In this document: positions 37,801 through 51,955 of the stretch, one piece after another
How positions within the stretch are numbered: position 1 is the first letter of the stretch
How the letters are laid out: each line of letters opens with the position of its first letter
Source of the DNA: Cinclus cinclus
Taxonomy: Eukaryota; Chordata; Aves; Passeriformes; Cinclidae
Assembly: GCF_963662255.1 (NCBI RefSeq)
Contig: NC_085047.1
Span: forward strand, 51,272,006-51,336,005
Length of the DNA: 64,000 bases
Direction: 5' to 3'
The notes under the pieces: generated by a model
The model's input: only the letters and a program-made list of their open reading frames with translations
What the model was told of the DNA's origin: nothing
Database searches by the model: none
Made by a program: the position numbers and the translations under genes

Positions 37801-40800
37801 TGCCATCTAGCTTCAGAGCTGTGGGCAGCCTCTGAGGGGATGTGTGGGGTGCTGGCAGAGGGTCCGTCCACACAGCTTTGGTGCCCCGAGCAGCACGTAA
37901 TAGAAACATTTAGCAGCTTTGTGTTGCAACCTCCATGCTCAGCATTGCCTTTCTTTGGCAGTCTTGTAAGGAATGAAAGCCTTGCCCTGTAAATATTATA
38001 CACTCCTGATTATGAACCTGAATACGCTGCTGAAGAGAATGGGACAAATCAGAAGCTTTAAATACATGTAGGAAGGATATGCAGTGCAGGAGTTGAGTTT
38101 GGAAGCTTTGTGTTAATGTATCTTATATCAAAAGAGAGACATAAAAGAGCAATTTTAAAAAGAGTGACATAGCTAAATTTATCAACAGCAAAAAATGCAA
38201 AAATTGATTTCCCAACCTCCTGGCTGACACTCAGTCACAAGCATCACCTGGTTGCCTTTTCACTGAAATAATTTCCATCAAATAATTTACATTCATAAAC
38301 TAAAGGACATAAATGGAACACTGCAAATGATGGATTTGCAATGGCCTGAGCTGAAAAGAACTTACTGCCTAGGTCATAGGGGTACTTGGATGACCCTACA
38401 ACTTGGCTATAATCGTGTTCAAGGTGGTGGTAAAAATGATGGATTACAATTGCATTTGTGTGCTACATTACTAAGTAATGAACTGCACTGTACTACATGT
38501 TTTGCCTCCAGGAACATCTACTTATGTCGTTCTTTTTTGTCATCTTTTTGCAGGAGAACATCACAGTTTGAAAACCAACATCTTTAGTTTCAGGAGTTCA
38601 GAATTGTGCCAAATCTTTAGTGTCAATTACTGTGTGTAAAATGAAATATTTACAGATTCCATGGACAAAAGTTTTAAAATCCAGCATGAACAACCATTAG
38701 CAGAAGTTTTTCACTTTTGCTCCCAGCCTCAAACCCTTAACATGTCAATGAGCACATTCACAAGTAAGTAGGTGTGACAGGAAAAGCAGGGCAGTGTCCT
38801 CCTAACAGCATCCCTGCTCTCAGCTCTATCATGCCTTTAGCATCGTCTTGAAGGCCTGAATTCCAACAGCGTCCAAATGCTTAAAGAAGTAGAAAATTAT
38901 TTTAAGGGATGCACTAAGCACCTAAATTAATTGTGTCCCATATGGTTGTCTGTTTCAGGAATGAGCTTGCAAACTTTGGTTTCAGGAAAAGCTTTTCCTT
39001 AGGAAAAAAGCTGAGCTTGCATGAAGAAATGGGTAGGCTGACATTTGCTCCTGCCCTGGATCCCAGAGCACTAAAAAGGCCTTTCAGTGCTTTGAATTGA
39101 TGCAGCCTGATGCAGTTCTCTGGCCTAAGGTAATGCCTTTATTCCTCATCAAATATGAAGCTTATTTTCATTTTTATCATTGTTTTTTCCAACTTAGGGA
39201 CTTCATGTGGATAACCTTACTGGAGGAAGTGACACCAGCTGTTGTGTGATAGAGAATGTCCCAGTAATGATTTTTAATGTGGGTAAAAGACTGTATTACA
39301 ATAAACAGAAAATATGTTTATCCTATTACGGCTAATGCCAAGGATAAAATCCTTTGTGATTCCTCTGTGTGCACACAAACCAGATGCTGACAGGCCCAGC
39401 TGCAGACCCCATTTTACCAGTTTATCCAAGTCATCCTCAGTGAATAATTGCATCGTCTTCTTTCTAATCTAATTCCATCTATTATCCAAAATGGATAATT
39501 TCCAGGGATACATTATAGTGGCAGAAATGTCTGCAAAGAATAAAAATTGTGCAAATCTGCTTTTTGATATATGTAGTGCACAAGTGTTCTGCCAGTCCTT
39601 CTTCCATTTCAGCAGGTCTGACCATGCAGGAAGAGGAAAATGGGAGGCATGAGTCAGTCTGAGTATCCAGTGTTTATGCATCCCACATAGCAAAAATGAG
39701 TGTGTGGCAGAAATCACTGATGCTGACAATGGCATGCTAAGACCACTGCCTATAGCATGAACTTAAATATTTACCCACACTCTCTGCCTGTCCATACCTC
39801 TGTTTCTTGCCTTGTGTTAGATGGGAAGCTTATTCACTTGGCTGTCACTTTTCTGTTGTGTACCTGTATGGCAGCCAGAACAGGGGATGGCCTGTGCCAA
39901 AAGGTATCCCAAATTAAAATGCCTACATGTAAAAAAGACATGCATTAGGTCATCTTTTATATGAGGTAAAGCAGCCTAGCAGGGGAAAACTGTCCATCTT
40001 TGGTGGGGCAGAGGTCACATCTCTCCAGCACTCTTTTCTTCATTTTTGCCCATACGAAGCCATCTGGGCACTTAAGAATGTCCTAGCACCTTCTCAATAA
40101 ATGCCCTCTATCACAGTGCCTCAAAATTCAGCATAGTGTTTGAACTGGGAAGTGTCTTCAACTGGAAGAAAACCTGAAGGAGCAAAAGGTAAGATAACTC
40201 CTTGTCTCCAGAAAAGAAGAGAAAAGCAATGAAAGTGAGGAGTCCTCTTTTCCAAAGGTGCACATCAGACTTATAAAGTCACGCCCCAAGGGAACTGCAT
40301 GTCCTGTTCATAAAACCAGATTGGTTATGAAATTGGATGTTTGTTTAATTCAATTGCATTCTTGTGCCTGGCTCATCATAAATCTTAATATGTAAATCAT
40401 CCAACTACATGGATTTCATCATGAGCCGATTTCACACTGATTTCCATGCAGAAGACATTAGAGAATTTCTGATTTAATCATTAGGACTGTTTTAAGGGGC
40501 ATTTACAGGGGCAAAAATGTGTCTCCTGTTCTCAGTAGCCTCAAATCCTATAAGCTGAGGGTGGGGTTAGGCACCACTTCAGGTGCAAGCCTGGGTGCCA
40601 GCACAGACCCTGCTGCCCAATCCCCAGCTGGGGCAGACATATTTCTAAACCATGCCCATGCAGTGCTGGGGCTGTAAGCCCACACTGTGGTTTGGGTGCC
40701 TTGGCATTAGGAACCTCTGGACCAATTTCTGAAGCAGAGAAGGGCTCTAGCAGCCAGTGGAATATAGGGAATAAAGCAGATGCACGTGTCCATGCTGCAA

Positions 40801-43763
40801 GGACGATCACATCACATGGACAGAGGGAAATAGAAACATCACCAACTCTGCTAATGGGTGGTCTGAGCTGCATTTTTAACACAGAGTTTATCATGACAGT
40901 TGATGTATTTTAATGTTGGATGCTGCTGAGCTCATTCATCTCACAGAAGGCGGCAGCATGATGGAGCATAAAAACACACCACTGACACAAAAGGAGACTG
41001 AAATTAATTTAAAAACAAAGCTTAAACATCTGCTCCAAGAACCAGCTCTCTAGTGGATAGATGGGAGCACTAAAGTTTGAAACATTACAGGGTGTTTAAC
41101 CAGTACCACACCAGCTGCTAGACGTTTTTGGCAATGGTGTAGATATTATCTGGCCAGTTCTTGTGAGCAGCTGACAAGAATGAAGAGTGACATATAAGAA
41201 ACAGAAAATGCCAGCCATATGGCATGAATATTACGCTAATGTTTCAGGGGTCAAGCAGTAGTTGCTTGTGTTTAATTTGAATGAGCAAAATTTATATGGA
41301 TTTTAATGATTACAATATGTTATACACAATTTCATTTACATCCCCATATTGTTACAACTGTAATTTTGCCACTTAACAGTAATATATACTGAGCTAAATT
41401 TCTCCACTTAGGAGCAATGTTGTTATCTTTATGGCTTTAATAACACATCTCCACCTCACAGGTATAATGTTTATTCCTTCAGTGCCACTGCAGTCGGTGA
41501 ACAGGCTGTGATCCAGCCTGCAAGGCACCACTGAATGACACTGTAGCCAGAGGTTGTTTGGTAAAAAGCAACAGCCTAAGAGAAGTGCAGCAACCAGGCT
41601 TTTTATAGGTGTGTCTCCACAAAAATAAATTTCCATGATTTGACCCCCAAACCTCAGCATGCTGGTGATGTATTTACTGTGCATTTTCAGGAGGGGGGTT
41701 CTCACGGCAGACTGGGTGTCTGAGCTTCATATACTGAAGGAGAGCCCCACTGGCAGCTCAGCTCTGACACCTTTCCTGAAGGACCATGGTGACAATCTGC
41801 TTTACAGAGCATATGCCACATCAGAAACAGATTTTTTCACTGAGAAGTGGAAGTAGCAAAGCCTGATGCTGTAAAATTTGTGTCCTAATTGCTCTGCATC
41901 TCACCCTTAAAGACGCTTAGATTAGCCTCGTATCTTTGACAACAAAGGGAAAGGAAAACCAGCCTGAGATGTTGGATTGTCAATAGCTGTCTCACACAGA
42001 CAAGGCATAAAAATGGCTGTCTGGTGAAAGTGAATTTGTTTGATGATTCATTTTGGGCTGAGGCTGCTTCTTGATCAATGCATAGAGCAGCACGTGATGT
42101 GTGACATCTGTGCTGAGGGATAAGGGCAATGGTTGGACTGAATGTGAGGAAGGCCAGTACCACTTCTGTGTTTATTTTATAGAAAGAATAAAAACTTAAA
42201 AAAAAATTAAAAAGGAAAAGGAAAATAAAAAAGGGAGGGAAAAAGGATGGAGATTAGCAGAAAAGCAGCTGCAAAGGTCCTACTAGGGATGAGATCACAG
42301 ATTGCTTACTGTGATGTTATTTGCATCCATGCAAAGGGTTTAAGTGGTAAAAAATCTTCTTATAAACAAATTTATGGGGGAAGTTTCCACTTCTTGTGGC
42401 ATCATATGGTGACTGTATCATGAAGCTATGATCAACACAGGCTGAAGTGTGTTATGAAGAAAGGAATTAGACAGACACACAGAGCAAATTGTGGAGCACA
42501 CCTGGGGAAGATGCAGGTGGGCTAGGAAGGCTGAGCCCTCCCTGGTTCTGAGAGGAAAAGAGGAATTCCTACATCTTGCAAACATTCCTTGATGTATTTG
42601 TGATGCAGGTCTTTGCTGTGCTCTCGAGCTGTGCTGAAGATTGAGTAAGTAGAAAATGTCTGTCTGGTGCCACCTGCCACATTTACAGGGTTATTATTAA
42701 GTGGATGGAGGATATATATTGGCTGGAGTGAGCACTTTCTGTCATGAAAGCTCCAAAAGTTTGCTCAGATGTTGCAAGACAGACTATCTGCCTGGAGCTA
42801 CAAATTGAGCCGTTCTCTGACAAGCTCCTCATTACAAAAGCTCGATGAAGGACAGGTTGCCCTCCACATAACCTTGGCAGTGGCGTTGCCAGTGTGATAA
42901 TGTTCCCATTGCCCTTAGATGCAATGAACAGTTTCCAGGTTCTTTGGGAGCAGCATCTTCTGCTGTTTCTAGCAGGCTTTTGAGCGCAGCATCAGTGTCT
43001 CCTGTATGCCCTCACTATAAGCCCACTAGAGCCCCTCAAGTTATTACCTACTTGTCACACTAATTCCATCTCAGCATGTCTGCCTACTCTTGACTGCTGC
43101 ATTGGTGCTCCTACGAGAGCAGCTCTCAGTGGTTTTATTTCCTTGTTTTCCTAAAGGGCACGCATAACCAAGATTTTTTGTAAGCACAGTCTGGCTTCTG
43201 CCTCTTTGAAAATCTTCAGACCAAGACTGCATCCCGTTTTTCTTCTCTATATAGTTTTGCACTTACAGGAGTGTTAGGTCTACAACATTTTCAAAGAATT
43301 GTTCAATGTATTATTCATACAAACCCAGGGCTGGTGCTAGTCTACACACCCATCTGTGAGGTAAAACTCTGTGAACTGCATTTTTGTATGTAAAGAACAG
43401 CTCTGGTCATAATGCCAAGTGCAATAACAATTACAAAAGGAGGAAAAATGTTACCCTCCAATCATCCCCTAAGTACTGCAGAGGCAAAGCAAGGGCAATG
43501 TTTGGGTAGAGCCAAAAGTGAGATCTAAGCCTCATAAGTGGGGATAGAATGCAGCTGTCCCACAGCACAGCTCTGAGCTTTCAGTTTAGTACATTGTCAG
43601 TCTTGCACCAAAGATATCTTAGATCTATACATATAAGATTACAATAATTTTAAGTTACCTGTTTTATTTTGCTCTGAAGAGAGATTAAGCCATTTGGTCT
43701 CACTTTGGAGGTGACAACCAACAACTGCTGGTAGCGACAGCTGTCAGCTCAGTGGTGGAAAAA
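34894..43763. other. AT-rich gene-free region
   Basis: No gene or transposon was recognised with confidence. It contains an imperfect inverted repeat around CCACAGAT...ATCTGTGG (36216-36243), an A-rich patch near 35436 and an A/G-rich stretch near 42190-42245. A weak CR1-like tail may lie near 42110-42160 but is not convincing. Open frames are all about 115 codons or less. Confidence 0.55.
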
Positions 43764-44057
43764 CACTCTCTTCTCCCAGGGTAACAAGAGGCAGGATGTG
43801 AGGAAATGGCCTCAAGTTGCACCAGGGGAGATTTAGAATGGATATGAGGAAAAAAAAATCTTCACTGAAAGGGTGGTCAAGCAGTGGAACAGGTTGCCCA
43901 GGGAAGTGGTGGACTCACCATCCCTGTAAGGCTTCAAAAAAAATGGAGATGTGGCACTTGGGGATGTGATTTAGTGGCGAACACAGTGGTGATGGATTAA
44001 CAGTCAGACTTGATGATCTTAGAGGTCTTTTCCACCCTTAATTCTATAATTCTGTGG
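43764..44057 (+). mobile_element. CR1 LINE 3' fragment, relatively well preserved
   Basis: The order of blocks matches a bird CR1 tail: CTCTTCTCCCAGGGTAACAAG, GAAATGGCCTCAAGTTGC, TTCACTGAAAGGGTGGTCAAGC, GGAACAGGTTGCCCAGGGAA, then the 3' UTR with GATGTGGCACTTGGGG and CTTGATGATCTTAGAGG. It ends in the octamer pair ATTCTATA ATTCTGTG. It keeps only the end of ORF2 and the 3' UTR. It looks the least diverged CR1 copy in the window. Confidence 0.95.
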
Positions 44058-47000
44058 AAATAATGGAAGTTTAATAATTTTGGGGTGCCACAGAAGCAGC
44101 AGTGATGGAGCACTGCAGCTGCAGCACACAGTGGGGGAGGCAGAGAGGTTTCTCCTGGGCAGAGTTGTGCGATGTGGCGAGGCAGAGATGTGGTGAGGCA
44201 GGAAGGTGCCAGCCCCTGGGGAGGAGGACATGGGGAAGAGTAGCAGAGGGCAGAGTGGATGTGGGCAGGAAGGTGCCAGGGGACAGGAACACTGCTGCTC
44301 CTTGCCCTGGTGCTTGTCCTCAGGTTACAGTGGGTATTGCATTTCACATCTCCATGTTTTCATTAATCCTCTCACCTTTGCTTGTGATCTTTTCAGAGCA
44401 GGACCATCTCCTAATACATGTTTTTACAGTGACTTGCACTGTGAAGCCCTGATCTTGCTTGAGGCCTCTAGTCATGACTGTAATACAAATGATAAATCAT
44501 CATCATAAAACAGGACTGCACAAATCCATAACTCCTGTCATAACTCAGGGATGAAGTGTCAGCAGCACACAGACATGAGGCAAGGTCAGGGAGACCACAA
44601 AGGGCCAGAAGAAGTGAATGCTCACAGAAAGGAGGAGGTGCTGAATGGCTTTGAAATATTTCTAATACGTAACAGTGTTATATCCATGTCAGTTCATAGC
44701 TGATTTCCTTTATTGGTGTCACCTCCTGACAGTGATGTGGCCGGGAAAAGGATTGAGCCACACTTCACAGGCAGTCACCAAGTGCAGCTGCATGTAAACA
44801 TGCAGACACATTTGGTGGGTGCTTCCCATCCTCAGGCTGCTCTGAGGACACCAAGCTGGCAACCAGGCTTCAGCAAAACAATTTCTTTGTCCTTTTACTG
44901 ATGCCTAGAGACACTTACTCGTGCCTCCTCTCTTTTTTTCCTCTGTCCCATAGAGGAAAGCTGTGTGGGTATCTCATGCAGGGGATTTTGATAGTTTTGG
45001 AGGCTCTCACCTGTGAGTCAGCTCAGACATACACAAGGATCATTGGCCAGGGAACTGCTCTCCCAGGCAGCCTCTGGGCCCATGGCTAAATTCCCTGACA
45101 GATCCCATCCATTGCTTGAAACTGTGCAAGTCAACAACATGCTTTGCAAAAGCTGTCATCCCTCTCTAGGGTTACACATTTTTTCAGTGTCCCCTAACCT
45201 GTAGAGGCAAGGAGTTTGGGAGACCCAGAGCATAACAGGAAAGTTTTGCTGCAGGAATGTGAGGAGATGAAAAAGCCCAGCAGTTCTGTCCATTCAAAGC
45301 AAATCAAATAAGCATAGAAGTATCTTTAAGCCATTTTATCTGGCAAGAAGCCATGCTGTCTTTTCAGCTGAAGTGTGATGCTTGAAGAAAGTGTAGCTTC
45401 AGTGAGCTGAATAGCAGGTGAAAAAGAAGCATGAGGAGAGAGTCAAGCTGTATTTATGAAAAATAAATATTTTGTCCTTGATGACGGATTTATGCTATTC
45501 TTTCCTGTAGCTTCACAACTTCCAGGCAATAATTCCCAGTTTTCCTCCTTATTCCTGAGATTAGAATTTTCAAAATATTTTTAAGTGTTTCAAAATAAAT
45601 GTAGTCTTTAAAGCCTTCCCTGCTGTAGGCTGCTGAAGGCTATGCTGTCTGTCACATTGGTTTAATGGCTTACACAACCAGGAAAAATCCATCTTGTTCC
45701 CAGTTATGAGTGCATTGTAAGGAGCTCCTCTAGTGACTCCTGTTTGCCAGATGACTTTGTCTGTAGACAGAAAATTACAATACAATGTTTTACTTTTTTT
45801 TTTAAATTGATTGTTGTTAAATTTTACATTTGGAGTAGAATACTCTAAATGAAAGCAGGTTCATTATTCAGTGACATTGCCAAAATCATGCATGTTATTG
45901 CAAGAAAGAAATCAATCCCAGATTCAGGTCCTGGTGTATTAGCAACACCAGAATAACTGCGCTTACTCCATCTTTGTGGAGTAGATTTCCATAATTAGGA
46001 TGAGAATTGGGCCAAGTAGCTTTGGCACAGATGACACAGTAAATCAGATGAATGCAGAGAATTAAAACAATGAAGCAGGAAGGAGAAAAGCAGGAAAGTC
46101 TGAGAACTGACATCAAATAAAGAGATGTGAAACAGATGTGCTTGAACCTGAGCAAGGATATGCTTTGGGATAAATTAAACAACCAACAGCACATGAGGCA
46201 ATTTCCCCTGGAGAGCTACACAGAAGTAAAGTGCTTTTAAGAAGAACTTGAATTCAGAGAATATGCCATAGTCAGTATTATAAAACATGCATTAGGTACT
46301 CAGAGACACCAGCACAGAAAGTGATCCAGAACAAGAAAAGGAGAAAAATGTTCAAAAATTGGAAGTCCAGACAGAAAGCACAAGCTTTGAGAATGTACAG
46401 GAACCAGATTTGGGAAAGTTGGACACTACCTGAAGGCAAAAAGCACATTAGTCTTCATAAAAAAACTAATTACAGTAATTTGGACTGCACTTCAGTATGG
46501 TTTAAATGGGCTACTGACTTGCTTAGTATTTGATGCAGTGCCACTAAAACATTGCTTGAATATTCTTGTACTCCATTTTACTGCTGTGACAATGCAACAG
46601 CCCATAGAGCACCACCACAATGATGCTCTCTCTAGGCTGCCAATGCTTTTAATTTGCTCTGTGAATGTCAGATCATGGCAATATTAGGTCAGCACTCCAT
46701 CCTCATTGTAATATTCAGGCACCCTCTGAACCACCTCATTTAAATCCATACAAAACACAGCTCTTCACATCCTGGTTTCAGGAGATCAAATTGCTGTTCT
46801 CTCTTATCCTCCTCATGGACACAAACTTATGATCCTCCCTGCTCTGAGCTCATCTTTTCTATCAAAACCTACAACTATGAGACTGACTATTCCTTACTTT
46901 TCCCAGTTAACAGCAGCGGATTCAACTTCCACACTAACACTTGCCTCTGGTTTCCTTTTCCTCATATTTAAAGTTAGCATAATGAACATCAAGCAAATAT

Positions 47001-49350
47001 TTTATATAATTATAATATTTATATAGTTTAAATCTTCAAATCAGTTAAATTTTAACTTTTAGAATAGCTAAGATAGTAACAATCTTCAAATTAACATCTT
47101 CAAAACTTACTTCTGTAGTACCCTGCACCTCATGCTCATCTGACCGTGGTTAAGCGAATATGCACTTTCATTCTTCTTTCTATGTTTTATTTCTACTTTT
47201 ACCTGTTGTTGTTTTTTGTTGTCATCTCCTCAACCCTCAAGTTTGGAGCAGAGTGGGGCTGTGAAGCCATCTGTCTGTCTGTTCAGTCACTGTGCTGCAA
47301 AGTCCTCCTACCATAGAAAGCCTACACTGTGGGCTGGGCTAGGAACTATTTGCTCTCATTACCATCGTCTTCGGGAAGGCTACGAGACATCTGTTGAATC
47401 TGTGTAATAAGCCTGACTTCCATTTACCCTTTGTCTTTCCAGCTGTAGAAACCCACCCTGATGTCTCTTTAACAAAGTAAAAACAATGACACTGTTTTGT
47501 TTTCCCACCTCCAGGCAGCTGCAGAGCCTTCCCTGACCAACTGTAAGCCAAGTCTCTTGTCCCTGGAGTCCTAATGCTTGACAAACCCACTAAGAAGTCT
47601 TACTTTGCAGTTTGTTTCCGTTGTGCTCCGTGCCTTTCAGCTGGCTTCATCTGGGATCACCAATGGAGGGAGATACTATGGTGTGGGGAGATGATGCTGA
47701 GTGAACACATGGCAAAGGAATGCAAAGGAGAGAACGTCAGTAGCAGAGGAACAAACTAGGTACTAGGTAATTTCATTCCTTGGCTGTATAAATCAATATT
47801 TTAAGTGATGACTACCATGAGTAGCCCTCCCTTTTGTGGCTCCCAGTGTTTTTCTTTACTGCAATGGCCTACAAGGCTTGGGCTCCTCAGAAGGCTATTC
47901 CTGGCTATCTAGGCTTTACAGGTGGCTGACAGTGACAGCCCTGTAGCTGTTGGATGAATAAGGCAGCTGGCAAAGTCTGGCCTCCTTAATTAACTCAGCC
48001 ACAGACACCTCACATGCAGAAAAGATGTGGGGTTTAATAATGGGTGCATCTCTACCAGGAGAACCAGGTCTATGGTCACTAACATTTTTTGCATGTTTTC
48101 TAAGCCCTGACAAATTTCCGGAGACTGTCACATAGTTGTTCTGCCCCATAGCATCTCTTGGAGAAAAGACATGGAGCTGGCCAGAGCACAGAGAGCATCA
48201 CCCACGTCACAGGAAGATTTCTTGAGGCTGCCTCCAGCAGACCATATAACCTCACAGAAAATGGAGGAGAGGGACTGGGAGTTAATCACTCCCACTTACA
48301 GCACGGCTGCATCCTCACTGGCAGGTGTGGCCTTATTTCCATCATTTTCTTGGCAGTTTGGAAGTTTATCGTCAGATAAAATTGCTGGCCAGATGATGGG
48401 TGGGTGCTGCAACTCTGGAAGCACAGCACGAGGAGTTCCTTGTCCCTGCTCCTGCTGAGGTTGGGGCAGAGTCCACCTAAGTTGTCACACACACAAGGAC
48501 ATGACCTTAAAATAACAATTTTTCAAACATTTTTGAGGAACACAGATTGCTGACAGAGAATTTGAGGCAGTCTAAATCTTATGTGAGGACAAAAATTCTG
48601 TGAAGCTAGCTTCAAAAAGGATTTAGCTTGACCATATCTTTAACCTGGGGGTCGATTAAATGAAGATAAGTTTAAGTGACTAATTTATACATGGTCTGAA
48701 ATATAACAGGTTATTAAACACACAACCTAACAGCTGCAGAATCTGACACTGTTCTCCCTAAGCATTTGGTAATAGAGTATTTCAGATGATTAAATAGCTA
48801 ATAAAGTCAGAGTCTTTTCTAAGTAGATGGATACCAGCAATATTGCAAAGGTAATTATAGATTTCTATCAAAACATTCTTGACTCAAAATATTTATTCTC
48901 AGACTGAATACGCAGGTCTCAGTTAAAGAAAAAATATTTTAGCCACTATTTAAAAGGTTTCTAATTTGCTCTACCATAGTGGTTTCCAATTACAACCAAT
49001 TTCAAGGTGTAAGTTTTCAGATTGAGTATTCCTTTTTTCAAGGTAAATCCTCACCAGATGTCACATAAAGCTGGTTTTCCCATTACTCATGTTCTTATGC
49101 TTTTTGGCAGCACAGGGATGCTTATTTCCTTTGCTTCTTCTCAGGCATTAAGCAGTTGTGATATCTGTGCCTCTATAATATTACAAGTGGTAAGAAAGGG
49201 TCATAGGAGCAGAAAACAGTGTTAGGAATGCTTGCAAAAAACCACAGGAGGATCCTTCATGCACAAAGTTATTAATTTACTTCTTTGTTGCTATTTTAGC
49301 CTATCTTTTTTTTTTCCATTGATCTTTCAGATCCTTTACTCATTCTCTGT

Positions 49351-49404
49351 GAGTGCCACTAGATCTGCGAGTGCCACTACATCTGCAAGTACCACTAGAA
49401 AACC
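49351..49404 (+). repeat. 18-bp tandem repeat, three copies
   Basis: GAGTGCCACTAGATCTGC is followed by GAGTGCCACTACATCTGC, with one substitution, and then by a diverged third unit AAGTACCACTAGAAAACC. The unit length is a multiple of three and one plus-strand frame reads it as Ser/Ala/Thr-rich, but the surrounding 71-codon frame shows no other coding signal. Confidence 0.8.
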
Positions 49405-50639
49405 AGTGTATGTTTTAAAATCTTGCATACTCAGCTCTATCAGCTAATTCACAGGCTGCAGAAAAAAAAAAAAATTCTTGACATCTGTAACTTATCCCAT
49501 TATCATGGAGGAGCATACAGCAGAGCTTGTACTCACACTCAAGCTAGTTTATCTCTGTCTCTGATTATTTTTGCCTGGTTTATAAAAATGTAATGGATAC
49601 TCATTTCCATTTAGTTGAGCCAACCCACATCATACAGCACTGCCAATGTCTGCTTTGTTTTGGATTACTTAGTGTCACCTTCTTTGCAGGCTTTATTAAC
49701 CCCATGCCCTGCCTCAACACACTCCATTTTCCTCTTTGAAACCCTGTCTTGAGGACTCATTGCTGTTGTAAAAACTGTGAGAAATTAGATGGCAGTGGCT
49801 CAAGTGTAGAACAATTGAAAATATTTTAAATATATACAAAGAAAATGTGTTGTTGCATTCTTCTCCTACCATTTGGGTAGTGCTGCATTTCTCAAAGGAA
49901 GCATTTCTGAGAAGCAGAGAATTTCTGGGCACATGTGTGTGGCACCTGGGCTGGAGGAAGAGCACTGGAGACCAGTAGGCTCCCACAGCAAATGTGGCTG
50001 CCTCTCCCACCTGCAGCTCCAGCATCACCATCCTGGGGAAAAGGACAGCCCCTGCTCACCTATAAAGGACATGACAGTGACTACAGCAGCGTGGGCAGCT
50101 TAACCTGCTCGGATGTTGCTGTGAAATGCCCACACAGATTTCATGGCCACATATAGTAAAACACACATAGAGATGCCAGATCTGAGTTCTAACCCTCTAG
50201 GAAGAGCTGTTAGGATCAAAGAGGACTGCTGGTGGGCTCTATCATGCTGATGAGCTGCAAAAATATCAAAACCACAAGCAGGACTTGTCTTTATCTATCC
50301 CTTATGTACAGGAAGATCAGTTTCATAAGCTAACTGTAAATAAAGGGTGCCAGCAGCATGCATGGTCAGAGGGGGTTGTTGCACCAAGGATGCAGGCACA
50401 GGATGAGCTACAAATCACTGAAAGATGGAGAGTTTGCTGCAGATCAATGCAAGCACTTGTGTGTGCATGTTCCAACAGGTTTTGGGGGCTACTACATATT
50501 AAACATACATGAAGCATATTAAACAACATATTCTTCTATTCTTCTGCATCTAAATATGGTTGACAGGTAAATTGAGAATTAGGTCCAAGCAAAATCCCAA
50601 TTTATATGACAGAGTTCAAGGAGACATGATTTTGTTTAG

Positions 50640-50685
50640 TGTTTTTTTTGTTTGTTTGTTTGTTTTTTTATTATTATTACTAGCT
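50640..50685 (+). repeat. (GTTT)n and (ATT)n simple repeat
   Basis: A T-run leads into consecutive GTTT units and then T and ATT units. This is ordinary microsatellite sequence. Confidence 0.85.
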
Positions 50686-51830
50686 ATGGAAAGAGATGCT
50701 AGCTGCTAAATGTTTGCTTAATTTTTCAAGGCACTTTCACTTTGTGCTGTGCTTGTAACTAGGGTTTTGTTCCCATTTCCAGCAAAATTTGAGCCTAATA
50801 AAGAGTATTCTAACCTCCATTTATTGCAGAGGCCATGAGCTAGCCAGATCTTTTATTTCTATTGTCAGTGGCAATAAGAAATTGGTTACAAAAATGACTA
50901 TTTTGGCTGTAACTGCAGTGTTATTTATAAACAGCTAGATGCAGAAGAAATGCAATTTAAATTTCATTGTGAGCAATATTCAGTTCTAGAGCTCTCTAAT
51001 GCACAATTCATAGCTGCTTAAATTGTAGTCATTACTCTCATACTACAATACTCTTTGTCATGACAAAGGGATATTACTTTTTTGTCAATTACTTCTGCAA
51101 GATCAGTTAATTTACACTTGCAAAAGGTATGGAGCAACACCTCAGTTCCATGGAGATGTTTCTCAGAAGCAATTGGCAATTAAAATCTGTGGGGAAAGGT
51201 AAATGGACGTCACTTTCAAAATGTAAAAATAAAAAAGGGACAGTGCATGCATCCCAAGGAGTCATACGGCAGTGAAGAGCAGAAATGAAGAGCAGATCTA
51301 TCACTGACAAACTGCCAACCTCAGAGCTGCAGAAACCTGTCCCGAGGACCTGCAAGAAGAATAGTTCTCTCTCAGTACTGAGCAGCCACTGAAATCACTG
51401 GCAGCTTTTGAAATCACTGCCCCTGACTACACGTGAGCCGTGCATGCAATTATCTGTATAAAACATCCTTCTCTTTGGCATCTCCTGCTGCTGCTATCTG
51501 TGTGTTTGCTTAATCCATGTTGGAATGGAGATAGCAAGAGCCAAAAACATGAGGAGGAATGTTATTTTTACTTACTTGCTTGGAAATTCTGTGGGAGCTT
51601 TAGCATGGCTGGCTTGGATACCTGCCTGAGGCATCACAGCTCCTGACCCTACCAGCATAATTTAAGGTGTTGATGTTTTAATGCCTGAATTCCTTGGAGG
51701 GGTGATGGAGTAACTGGCAACTGGAGTAATGTGCAACATTGCCCGAGAGACAACACAGTGCTCTTCCACCATGCTTGAGAAACTTCTTCAGGAAGGTTCC
51801 CTCTTCTTTTTCCTTAGTGTGTCTCCATAA

Positions 51831-51955
51831 GTAGGTGTGGCACTTAGGGACATGGTTTAGTCGTGGGTTTGAGGTTGCTGCGTTGATGGCTGGACTCAAT
51901 GACCTTAGAGGCCTTTTCCAAACTTTTCCACTAATTCTGTGATCCTATGAATCAT
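51831..51955 (+). mobile_element. CR1 LINE 3' terminal fragment
   Basis: The blocks GGTGTGGCACTTAGGGACAT, GGTTTAGTCGTGG, GGCTGGACTCAATGACC and TTAGAGGCCTTTTCCAA are the CR1 3' UTR in order. The end is the octamer pair ATTCTGTG ATCCTATG. Only about 125 bases remain, with small indels, so it is a severely truncated copy in the same orientation as the one at 43.8 kb. Confidence 0.92.

Larger units (their letters stand above)
44058..51830. other. gene-free region
   Basis: No gene was recognised. Segments at 44.1-45.2 and 47.2-48.5 kb have somewhat higher GC and more open frames on both strands, but none reads as a conserved protein. An 18-bp triple repeat lies at 49351-49404, an A13 run near 49462 and a (GTTT)n/T-rich tract at about 50640-50685. 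Confidence 0.55.

Noticed and set aside
42100..42165. Possible CR1 tail (GGTTGGACTGAATGTGAGG)
   Set aside because: Only one short phrase matches, and the octamer end is missing.
43997..44347. 116-codon minus-strand frame
   Set aside because: It starts in unique DNA and ends inside the CR1 tail. There is no family resemblance.
47916..48149. 77-codon minus-strand frame with fairly protein-like composition
   Set aside because: It is short, has no splice context I can defend and no recognised family.
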